The notes beneath the pieces were generated by a model, which was given only the letters and a program-made list of their open reading frames with translations, made no database searches and was not told where the DNA came from. A stretch of 6,696 nt of DNA from Desulfobulbaceae bacterium (GTDB lineage: Bacteria > Desulfobacterota > Desulfobulbia > Desulfobulbales > Desulfocapsaceae). The position numbers were made by a program, and so were the translations under genes. Of the stretch, positions 1-5,127 are shown in pieces (within the stretch, counting starts at the first letter, position 1; each line of letters starts with the position of its first letter). The DNA is taken from assembly GCA_031256095.1 (NCBI GenBank), contig JAIRRG010000129.1, positions 1 through 6,696 on the forward strand, in the 5' to 3' direction.

Positions 1-82
1 CTCACCCCTTCATAAAGCAAATCCTGTTCCAGGAGAAAATTCTGTGAAAATACAATAACATATTGAGAAAAAGATGTCTGTC

Positions 83-98
83 GTCACCCATCGGTAAC
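83..98 (-). terminator. Weak hairpin downstream of the acyl-ACP synthetase gene
   Basis: On the minus strand, after the stop of the synthetase gene, GTTACC can pair with GGTGAC (one G-U pair) around a 4-nt loop. A run of five T follows, at plus positions 72-68, but only after a gap of about 10 nt. That gap and the short stem make this a poor intrinsic terminator, so it is only a possible 3' end signal. A second small hairpin (AACGC, 5-nt loop, GCGTT, 129-143) lies even closer to the stop codon and has no T tract. Confidence 0.18.
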
Positions 99-112
99 GG
101 CTGGCGTCAGTG

Positions 113-134
113 AACGCTACCAATTGGTAACGCT
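113..134. repeat. 10-bp palindrome flanked by direct AACGCT repeats
   Basis: The perfect palindrome ACCAATTGGT (119-128) is flanked on both sides by AACGCT in the same orientation (113-118 and 129-134). It lies 13 nt beyond the stop codon of the minus-strand synthetase gene. The arrangement is seen directly. Its role is unknown: it could be an operator for a gene to the left of the window, or part of an mRNA 3'-end structure. Confidence 0.4.
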
Positions 135-146
135 CAGGGCGTTTGC

Positions 147-1730
147 TCAGCGCTGCAATTCTTGGCGGGCTATTTCTGTCAATGCTCGGAAATCGATTTT
201 GCCGTTGCCAGTCTTTGGCATTTGTTGACGCACGAGAAAAATTTTCGGGATGGCAATCGCCGGCAGTTGCCCGGCCAGTTGCTTGATGATGGTCTTTTCT
301 TCGATCGGGGCGGTGGTGACGGCGACAATCTTCGCTCCTTTGATGGCGTCCGGCACCTCAATCACGCAGCATTCTATATCTTCTGGCAGCAGCTTTTCCA
401 AAACATTTTCTGTTCTAACCAGGGAAATCATCTCGCCGCCGATCTTGATGAAACGCTTCAAGCGCCCGACGTGCCACAAATAGCCATCGGCGTCGATATT
501 GCCCATGTCGCCGGTATCGTACCAGCCGTGCCGCATTCTGAGAGAAGTCTGTTCAAAGTCGTTGAAATAGCCTTTCATGACGCTTGGGCCTTTGACCAGG
601 ATACGGCCATCCTCGCCTGGCGCGCACTCCTCGCCGGTTTCGTAGTTTTCAATGCGCACCGCAATGCTTGTGACCGGCTTACCGACGCTGCCTGGGCGGT
701 TCTCTTCGGCGCTGTTAACAGAAATTACCGGCGAGCATTCGGTGGCGCCGTAGCCTTCAAGCAACGTGACGCCGTGCTTGCTCATAAAGCCTTCGCGCAG
801 GGCGTCCGGGCATTTGTCGGCGCCACACATGGCGATGCGTGTTGTCGTGAAATCGCCCAGCTCCGATTTGCGCAGATAACCCCAATAAAAACTTGGGGTT
901 CCGACCATGACAGTCGTCTTTTCCTTTCTCGCGATCTCGCAGACTTTTTTATATTCCAGAGGATTGGCGTAGCAGACGATGGTTGAGCCGTAAAAGAGCG
1001 GCAACCACAGATTGACGGTCATGCCGAAGACGTGGAAATAGGGCAAGGTAGCAAGGAGAATATCTTGGTCGGTGAAATGGAAGCGCTCGCCGCAGTCGAC
1101 AATGTTGGTGGTGATGTTTTTATGGGTCAGCGGCACGGTCTTCGGTTCCCGTTCGCTGCCGCTGGTAAACAGCAGTACCAGGTTGTCGTCCTCGTCGCCT
1201 CCTTTGATGAACAGTTTAATGAGGTTGGCCGGCAACAGGGCGATACCGGCCGCCCACAGTTTGTCGAGCCAGGAGAGGCCAGCCATGATTTCTTCAAGGT
1301 AAATCATGCCGGGGACGTGCGGGCAGTTGATTTTCTCCAGCAGGGCTTTCGAGGTGATAATAGTATGAAAAGCGCATTTACGCTGGGCGAAGCGGGCGTT
1401 TTGTTCGGCGCCGGTCGAATAGTTGATCATCACCGGTGTCCGCCCACTCATCAAGATGGCGATTTTGGCGAGGATGCAACCAAGAGAGGTGGGAACCATC
1501 AGGCCAACGTTGCCACGGGGAAATTTCCGGCAGATTCTGGTCAGAATCAGGCTGGCAATCAGCGTCTGGCGGTAGGTCAGCGATTTGCCAACGGAACGGT
1601 CGCTGATGGCGGTTTTTTGGGCGTATTGTTTGGCGGTTTCAACAAACCGGTGATGTAACAACATCGCAAGTGTCCCCTTTAAGTATAATTTGACCAGAAA
1701 GTTCAACAGATATGCCGACTTTACTACCAT
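147..1730 (-). CDS. Aas-type AMP-forming acyl-ACP/acyl-CoA synthetase, stand-alone
   Basis: This is an adenylate-forming (ANL) enzyme expected to activate a fatty acid with ATP to an acyl-AMP and pass the acyl group to ACP or CoA. Counted from the ATG at 1730 (527 aa), the phosphate-binding loop TSGSEREPK is at about 189-197, EGYGATECSP at 325-334, YDTGD at 404-408, GRLKRFIKIGGEMISL at 422-437 and PKTGNGK at 505-511, with Lys511 the expected catalytic lysine. All core motifs are intact. The KRF-KI-GEM-SL signature resembles the synthetase half of E. coli Aas (2-acyl-GPE acyltransferase/acyl-ACP synthetase), but the N-terminal PlsC-like acyltransferase half is missing. The start is uncertain. 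The frame is open to an ATG at 1853, but the first 41 residues from there look non-coding. The ATG at 1730 includes a helix-like stretch continuous with the domain but has only a weak AGG upstream. The ATG at 1664 (505 aa) has a well-placed AAGGGGA 8 nt upstream. The gene is transcribed away from the transporter gene. Exact substrate and acceptor cannot be read from the sequence. Confidence 0.9.
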   Translation of the reverse strand: MVVKSAYLLNFLVKLYLKGTLAMLLHHRFVETAKQYAQKTAISDRSVGKSLTYRQTLIASLILTRICRKFPRGNVGLMVPTSLGCILAKIAILMSGRTPVMINYSTGAEQNARFAQRKCAFHTIITSKALLEKINCPHVPGMIYLEEIMAGLSWLDKLWAAGIALLPANLIKLFIKGGDEDDNLVLLFTSGSEREPKTVPLTHKNITTNIVDCGERFHFTDQDILLATLPYFHVFGMTVNLWLPLFYGSTIVCYANPLEYKKVCEIARKEKTTVMVGTPSFYWGYLRKSELGDFTTTRIAMCGADKCPDALREGFMSKHGVTLLEGYGATECSPVISVNSAEENRPGSVGKPVTSIAVRIENYETGEECAPGEDGRILVKGPSVMKGYFNDFEQTSLRMRHGWYDTGDMGNIDADGYLWHVGRLKRFIKIGGEMISLVRTENVLEKLLPEDIECCVIEVPDAIKGAKIVAVTTAPIEEKTIIKQLAGQLPAIAIPKIFLVRQQMPKTGNGKIDFRALTEIARQELQR

Positions 1731-1988
1731 GAAAGCCTGGTTTTGGCAAGAATCCCGAAAGGCTTGATGGCGGTTGTGTGGGGAAACTCCTGTAATTCCA
1801 GGGGCGGGGTGACAGGGCAGTAAGGCGGCGGTCAGGAGACAACGCGTGGCCAAAATACGGTGCGTTTACTGTTTATTTATGACGCACTCTTTTCGCTTGC
1901 TTGCACTTTTCCCCTGCCTGCTTTATGGCGCTGTGGCGGCCTCAATACCGGTCACACAATGCTCCCACCATAAGGTAAATGCCACGTT

Positions 1989-2000
1989 TGTTTATAAACA
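1989..2000. promoter_or_regulatory. Perfect 12-bp palindrome, operator-like
   Basis: TGTTTATAAACA is its own reverse complement. It lies between two divergent genes, roughly 260 nt upstream of the synthetase start and about 110 nt upstream of a possible transporter promoter. Such a dyad could bind a dimeric repressor or activator. No regulator gene is in the window, so the binding protein cannot be named, and an AT-rich palindrome of this length can arise by chance. Confidence 0.3.
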
Positions 2001-2094
2001 TACAAAGAAAATGCTTTACTAGGTGGCGACGCCGGCAATGATGCTGAGGATGAAATTAAAAATAAAAAAGAAATGAAAGCGGCAAAAAATCATC

Positions 2095-2122
2095 TTGCAT
2101 GAATGAAATTATAATCTATAGT
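2095..2122 (+). promoter_or_regulatory. Candidate sigma-70 promoter for the transporter gene
   Basis: TTGCAT (2095-2100) and TATAGT (2117-2122) are separated by 16 bp. A perfect TATAAT also occurs at 2110-2115, but without a -35 at the right distance. The region just upstream (2050-2090) is A-rich and could act as an UP element. If used, the promoter would give an untranslated leader of nearly 490 nt ahead of the transporter start, unusually long. The -35 matches consensus only in its TTG, so this is tentative. ATTATAAT also reads as a -10 on the opposite strand, so the same stretch could serve the divergent synthetase gene. Confidence 0.28.
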
Positions 2123-2293
2123 GATTCCCTGGGTTGGCTGTAGGCCGTGCGGTATGGGACGGTGAAATTACGCAGTTGCCCGTGACGAGCCCGTGGTAGT
2201 GCAGCGACTAGCAACAGATGGAAACGGAGTTTCTAAAACAAAGTTTCTTTGCAATCCGGTAACGAACTATGGTGGCAGTTTGTGCCGCCATAT

Positions 2294-2313
2294 CAGTTGT
2301 ATCCAGTTGTATC
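2294..2313. repeat. Exact 10-bp tandem duplication
   Basis: CAGTTGTATC is present twice, back to back (2294-2303 and 2304-2313), with no extension of the period on either side. It sits in the leader region of the transporter gene. It may be a recent slippage duplication or a pair of binding sites one helical turn apart, and the sequence alone does not decide between these. Confidence 0.6.
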
Positions 2314-2373
2314 GAGCTTGGCGCCGACGGTCTTCGCACCCATTGCTCATGACATTAGCGTGAAGCGCTTGAA

Positions 2374-2547
2374 AGGAGGTGAAAACGACTCAACAACAAG
2401 CAAGAGCGGGAAAAAATCGGAATTTTTGGCGGCGGCGCCGGTGGCATTCGGTTTCTCCGGGTAGCGGTGAAGGAGAGAAGTTCGCCGAACTCCACATACG
2501 CCAACAAGACCGGCTACAGAATTGCGGACGTCAGTAGAAAGAGTTGA
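2374..2547 (+). pseudogene. Strong ribosome binding site leading into a short frame with no normal start
   Basis: AGGAGGTGA (2374-2382) is a near-perfect Shine-Dalgarno sequence, but no ATG, GTG or TTG follows at a suitable distance. The only well-spaced triplet resembling a start is ACG at 2385. The ACG frame begins T-T-Q-Q-Q and runs open to a TAG near 2537. A frame one base later, open from 2383 to a TGA at 2545-2547, contains residues such as REKIGIFGGGAGGI, which resemble a nucleotide-binding N-terminus. A +1 shift near the six-A run (2411-2416) would join the two into a product of about 53 residues. This may be the remains of a gene that lost its ATG and frame, a leader peptide with a rare start, or chance. 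A third frame (GTG at 2360 to TAG at 2464) is also open. I do not recognise a family. Confidence 0.2.
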
Positions 2548-2607
2548 ACAAGAGTGAGGTCGCCCGTCTTTTCTCGGCCCGGAATCGCGAAAGAAATGAA
2601 TCCAAGT

Positions 2608-2612
2608 AGGAG
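2608..2612 (+). promoter_or_regulatory. Shine-Dalgarno sequence of the transporter gene
   Basis: AGGAG ends 5 nt before the ATG at 2618. This fixes the start over the nearby ATG at 2596, which is in another frame and reaches a stop after 29 codons. Confidence 0.85.
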
Positions 2613-2617
2613 CGAAA

Positions 2618-3910
2618 ATGGGAACACAAGCATCGGAAGTACCGGCAAAGGCTTGGGTGGTCACCTTTGCGGGCATGGCCTGTAACCTTTGTTTGGGGAT
2701 ACTCTATGCGTGGAGCGTCTGGAAAGGTGTGCTGATCGGAGGTAAACTGGGTGACCCCATAGTGATAAAGGGCGTGGTACAGGAAGGATGGGTCTACCTC
2801 ACGGACGCGCAAGCGACTGTAGCCTATACAGTATGCGGCCTGGTTTTTGCCGTCTTCATGATTCCCGGCGGCAGAATTCAGGACAAATACGGCCCGAAAT
2901 TCGGCGCCACCCTGGGCGGTCTCTTGCTGGCTGTAGGTTGCATTGTCGCTGGCTTGATGCATAGCTTTACCGGACTGATTATCGGTTACGGTATTTTGGG
3001 TGGAATCGGTATGGGCATCGGCTATGCCGCGCCGACGCCTGCCGCTTTGAAATGGTTCGGCCCGCACAAACGGGGTATGATCGCCGGTATTGTCGTCGCC
3101 GGATACGGTGCGGCCGCCTTATACATTGCCCCCTTGGGTCAGTTTCTTATTGATAATTACGGCTTATCGGCCAGCTTTATATATCTTGGTATCTTTTTCG
3201 CGGTGGTCGTCGTTATCGCCGGTCAATTTTTGTCGAATCCGCCGGCTGGCTATGTTCCTCCCGCGGCGCCAGTGAGCGCCGGGGCACCGGCCAAAGCGGC
3301 AACAGCGACGGCGGATTGGGCACCATCCGAGATGCTCGGCAAGTGGCAGTTTTATGCCCTGGTACTCCTCTTTATCGGCAGCGCCCAATCTGGTCTTTTG
3401 ATCATTGGCAATGCGGCTCCGATCTTGGGAAAAACCGCCAAGGCGGTGCCATTTTTGGCGGCCAATATCTGGATCATTGCCTCATTCGGCGGGTTGATGA
3501 ACGCTTTGGGCCGCATCGGCACAGGCATGTATTCCGACAAAATAGGGCGCAGGAATGCCTACTTGGTCAATGGTATCATCTCGGCCATCTGCCTGCTGGC
3601 TCTGCCGCATATCATAGATGCACAGAGCGTTCCCCTGCTGTTCCTCGCGGTCGCTATCGCCTACTGGCAGTATGGTGGTGGCTTGTCGCTGCTGCCCACC
3701 TTTACCGCCGACTTTTTTGGCTCAAAGCACATGGGAGCAAACTATGGCTTCGTCTTTCTTGGCTGGGGACTCGGTTTTCTCATGCCGCTGCTCGCTGGCT
3801 ATATAAAAGACTGGACCCACTCGTACACCACTTCTTTGTACATTTCCGCCACTATTTTGATCGTCGCGGTTATACTGTGTGCCATCACCAAAAAGCCGGT
3901 GAAGGAGTAA
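2618..3910 (+). CDS. MFS transporter, oxalate/formate antiporter (OFA) family
   Basis: This 430-aa inner-membrane protein has about 12 hydrophobic segments in two halves of six. It should carry a small organic anion (carboxylate) by exchange or proton coupling. The motif A loop GGRIQDKYGPK is at 84-94 and its counterpart GRIGTGMYSDKIGRR at 298-312. PPAGY (208-212), just after TM6, and the Ala/Pro-rich cytoplasmic loop that follows (to about 235) are typical of OFA proteins. Arg299 lies in TM8, where OxlT of Oxalobacter has its substrate-binding Arg272. TM11 (about 374-395) contains no Lys or Arg, while OxlT relies on Lys355 in TM11, so oxalate is a doubtful substrate. The N-terminus lacks a cleavable signal. 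The gene stands alone on the plus strand, divergent from the acyl synthetase gene and convergent with thiD, behind a very long leader. Family assignment is firm; substrate is unknown. Confidence 0.92.
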   Translation: MGTQASEVPAKAWVVTFAGMACNLCLGILYAWSVWKGVLIGGKLGDPIVIKGVVQEGWVYLTDAQATVAYTVCGLVFAVFMIPGGRIQDKYGPKFGATLGGLLLAVGCIVAGLMHSFTGLIIGYGILGGIGMGIGYAAPTPAALKWFGPHKRGMIAGIVVAGYGAAALYIAPLGQFLIDNYGLSASFIYLGIFFAVVVVIAGQFLSNPPAGYVPPAAPVSAGAPAKAATATADWAPSEMLGKWQFYALVLLFIGSAQSGLLIIGNAAPILGKTAKAVPFLAANIWIIASFGGLMNALGRIGTGMYSDKIGRRNAYLVNGIISAICLLALPHIIDAQSVPLLFLAVAIAYWQYGGGLSLLPTFTADFFGSKHMGANYGFVFLGWGLGFLMPLLAGYIKDWTHSYTTSLYISATILIVAVILCAITKKPVKE

Positions 3911-3923
3911 ACTGACGGCGGTT

Positions 3924-3976
3924 GTGGCCATGGAGCGTCAACAAATAATCAACTTGGTTATGACGCTTCTGGCCAC
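3924..3976. repeat. Imperfect inverted repeat after the transporter gene
   Basis: The arm at 3924-3940 (GTGGCC-ATGG-AGCGTCA) and the arm at 3961-3976 (TGACGCT-TCT-GGCCAC) pair over 13 positions, interrupted by a small internal mismatch, with a 20-nt spacer. The spacer itself contains a short dyad, TAATCAA and TTGGTTA. There is no T tract, so this is not a classic terminator. AGCGTCA recurs at 3994-4000, so the second arm could pair on either side. It lies 13 nt after the transporter stop codon. Confidence 0.5.
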
Positions 3977-4011
3977 GAACCCACTTTGTGGAAAGCGTCA
4001 GCGCAGTCCGT

Positions 4012-4039
4012 CTGATAAGACGCACTGATAAGACGCACT
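4012..4039. repeat. 13-bp tandem repeat, 2.15 copies
   Basis: CTGATAAGACGCA occurs at 4012-4024 and again at 4025-4037, followed by two more bases of the unit. The copies are identical. The repeat sits between two converging genes, next to other GCGTC/GACGC-containing elements at 3934-4000, and GACGCACT also occurs at 1881-1888. This may be a slippage product. Function is unknown. Confidence 0.65.
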
Positions 4040-4058
4040 TGAAATCTCTTATGAGAGC

Positions 4059-4087
4059 ACATGCCCCTGGCTTTGCTGGGGGCATGT
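4059..4087. terminator. GC-rich hairpin between convergent genes
   Basis: ACATGCCCC (4059-4067) pairs perfectly with GGGGCATGT (4079-4087) around an 11-nt loop. It lies between the 3' ends of the plus-strand transporter gene and minus-strand thiD, so it is well placed to act in both directions. Neither side has a clear T tract (TATTTGG follows on the plus strand), so transcript stabilisation or blocking of read-through is as likely as intrinsic termination. Confidence 0.45.
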
Positions 4088-4144
4088 TATTTGGGGGATG
4101 TCGTTTGGTAATGGATGGTTTTTCAGCCGCGCCTCTCGGTGCAG

Positions 4145-4966
4145 TTAGACAGACCAGAAGCGGAAGAAATGCTGTACCGGGCCATGGCCCTGGCCGATTT
4201 GATAGGCGGATCCGGCGGCGTTGGCGCCATTGATATAGCCTTTGGCGGCGCGTGTTGCCGCCTCCATGTCCTGACCCAAAGCCAGTCCGGCGGCGATGGC
4301 CGAGCTCAGGGTGCAGCCGGTGCCGTGGGTGTTGTGGCTGACAATGGCAATTCCTGGCATATTGACAATGCGGTCTTTCTCGCCCCAGAACAGCACATCG
4401 TCGCGGTGATCGCCCGGCAGATGTCCGCCTTTGACGAGGACGCTGCCGCAACCGAGCCGCGCCAAGGCGCGAGCGGCTTCGGCCATTTCTTCCGCCTCAA
4501 TGCCAGCGCGCCCCAAGAGAGATGCCGCTTCCGGCAGATTCGGGGTAATGAGCGTCGCCAAAGGGATCAACTCCTCCTTAAGGGCAGCGAGCGCTTCATC
4601 TTGCAGCAGATTGCCGCCGCTTTCGGCCGCCATCACCGGGTCGAGGACGATATTTTTCACCGCGAAGCGTCGCAGGCACTCGGCCACAGCGTGGACCACA
4701 TCTGGCGAACAGAGCATCCCGATTTTCACCGCATCGGCGCCGATGTCGCCGAGGACAGCCTCAATTTGAGCCGTGACAATTGCCGCCGGCAGCGGATGGA
4801 TGGCGGCAACAGCCACGGTGTTTTGGGCGGTGATGGCGGTGATGGCCGTGGCGCCGTAGCAGCCGTGGGCGGCCAAAGTCTTCAGGTCGGCCTGGATGCC
4901 GGCGCTGCTGCCGCTGTCGGAACCGGCGATGGCAAGGACGGTGGTGTAGCGTTTTCGCGTATTCAT
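4145..4966 (-). CDS. thiD: Hydroxymethylpyrimidine/phosphomethylpyrimidine kinase
   Basis: ThiD phosphorylates HMP and then HMP-phosphate with ATP, giving the pyrimidine diphosphate that thiamine phosphate synthase joins to the thiazole unit. The 273-aa product has the usual family length and belongs to the ribokinase-like fold. Visible motifs are the N-terminal AGSDSGSSAGIQADLKT (about 14-30; E. coli has GGG where this has GSS), ITAQNT at 45-50, KIGML at 81-85, DPVM at 109-112, ITPNLPEA at 140-147, KGGH at 189-192 and the anion-hole loop THGTGCTLSSAIAA at 213-226 with Cys218. The C-terminal GHGPVQHF is also typical. The start at 4966 is the only ATG, GTG or TTG after an in-frame TAG upstream. 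It has no good Shine-Dalgarno sequence and lies 7 nt after a possible small ORF, which suggests coupling. No TPP riboswitch is visible in the 161 nt upstream, and no other thiamine gene is in the window. It is the last gene of the cluster. Confidence 0.95.
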   Translation of the reverse strand: MNTRKRYTTVLAIAGSDSGSSAGIQADLKTLAAHGCYGATAITAITAQNTVAVAAIHPLPAAIVTAQIEAVLGDIGADAVKIGMLCSPDVVHAVAECLRRFAVKNIVLDPVMAAESGGNLLQDEALAALKEELIPLATLITPNLPEAASLLGRAGIEAEEMAEAARALARLGCGSVLVKGGHLPGDHRDDVLFWGEKDRIVNMPGIAIVSHNTHGTGCTLSSAIAAGLALGQDMEAATRAAKGYINGANAAGSAYQIGQGHGPVQHFFRFWSV

Positions 4967-4973
4967 CGTGGTT

Positions 4974-5096
4974 TCAGCCAGCGTGGCCGATGCCGATCCG
5001 GCTCTTGATATCTATCGCCCAATGCGGGTTCATGACGATGCCGTAAATCGCGGCAGGCTGCGGCCATCGTCGCGCCGGAAAAGATCCATAGTTCAT
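4974..5096 (-). CDS. Possible 40-residue ORF between the PP-loop gene and thiD
   Basis: The ATG at 5096 opens a 40-codon frame ending in TGA at 4974-4976. It begins MNYGSFPARR and ends DIKSRIGIGHAG. I recognise no family, and there is no signal peptide or membrane segment. It would fill the otherwise unexplained gap between the PP-loop gene (31 nt upstream) and thiD (7 nt downstream). GGGAG lies only 2 nt before the ATG, which is too close for a good Shine-Dalgarno sequence; a second in-frame ATG (residue 22) has none. It may be a real small protein, a coupling ORF that helps thiD translation, or a chance open frame. Confidence 0.3.
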   Translation of the reverse strand: MNYGSFPARRWPQPAAIYGIVMNPHWAIDIKSRIGIGHAG

Positions 5097-5127
5097 AGCT
5101 CCCAGAGCGATTGAGGTTCTCTACCCT

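Larger units (their letters stand above)
1731..2617. other. Long divergent intergenic region between synthetase and transporter genes
   Basis: About 890 bp separate the synthetase start from the transporter start, so both genes should be controlled from here. The part nearest the synthetase (1731-1853) is an open extension of its frame but does not read like protein. From about 2046 to 2126 the DNA is AT-rich and promoter-like. The remainder holds a 12-bp palindrome, a 10-bp tandem duplication, small hairpins (GAAAC-GGA-GTTTC at 2221-2233; TGGTGGCA pairing with TGCCGCCA at 2270-2290), a strong Shine-Dalgarno sequence without a normal start, and several short open frames without clear support. 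I see no tRNA and no riboswitch that I recognise, including no TPP or c-di-GMP type. Confidence 0.6.

Noticed and set aside
162..986. Long plus-strand open frame of 274 codons
   Set aside because: It is antisense to the synthetase gene, whose translation contains all conserved ANL motifs. The plus-strand product resembles no family I know.
1879..2022. Plus-strand 47-codon frame with a signal-peptide-like N-terminus (MTHSFRLLALFPCLLYGAVA)
   Set aside because: There is no Shine-Dalgarno sequence before the ATG, no recognisable family, and it lies in a region expected to be regulatory. Kept only as a note.
2249..2464. Plus-strand 71-codon frame beginning with TTG in the transporter leader
   Set aside because: There is no ribosome binding site at a proper distance and no family resemblance. 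It overlaps the strong Shine-Dalgarno sequence in a way that makes a normal gene unlikely.
2596..2685. ATG upstream of the transporter start as an alternative start
   Set aside because: It is in a different frame and stops after 29 codons. The ATG at 2618 has the well-placed AGGAG.
2531..3067. Minus-strand open frame of 178 codons
   Set aside because: It overlaps the start of the transporter gene in antisense and has no ribosome binding site or recognisable motif.
4115..5008. Plus-strand open frame of 297 codons opposite thiD
   Set aside because: It is rich in Gly, Ala and Arg, as expected for the complement of a GC-rich gene, while the opposite strand encodes an intact ThiD.
4967..5127. 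TPP riboswitch ahead of thiD
   Set aside because: The expected conserved CTGAGA and CTGATC-type elements are absent, and the gene lies inside a cluster rather than behind its own leader.
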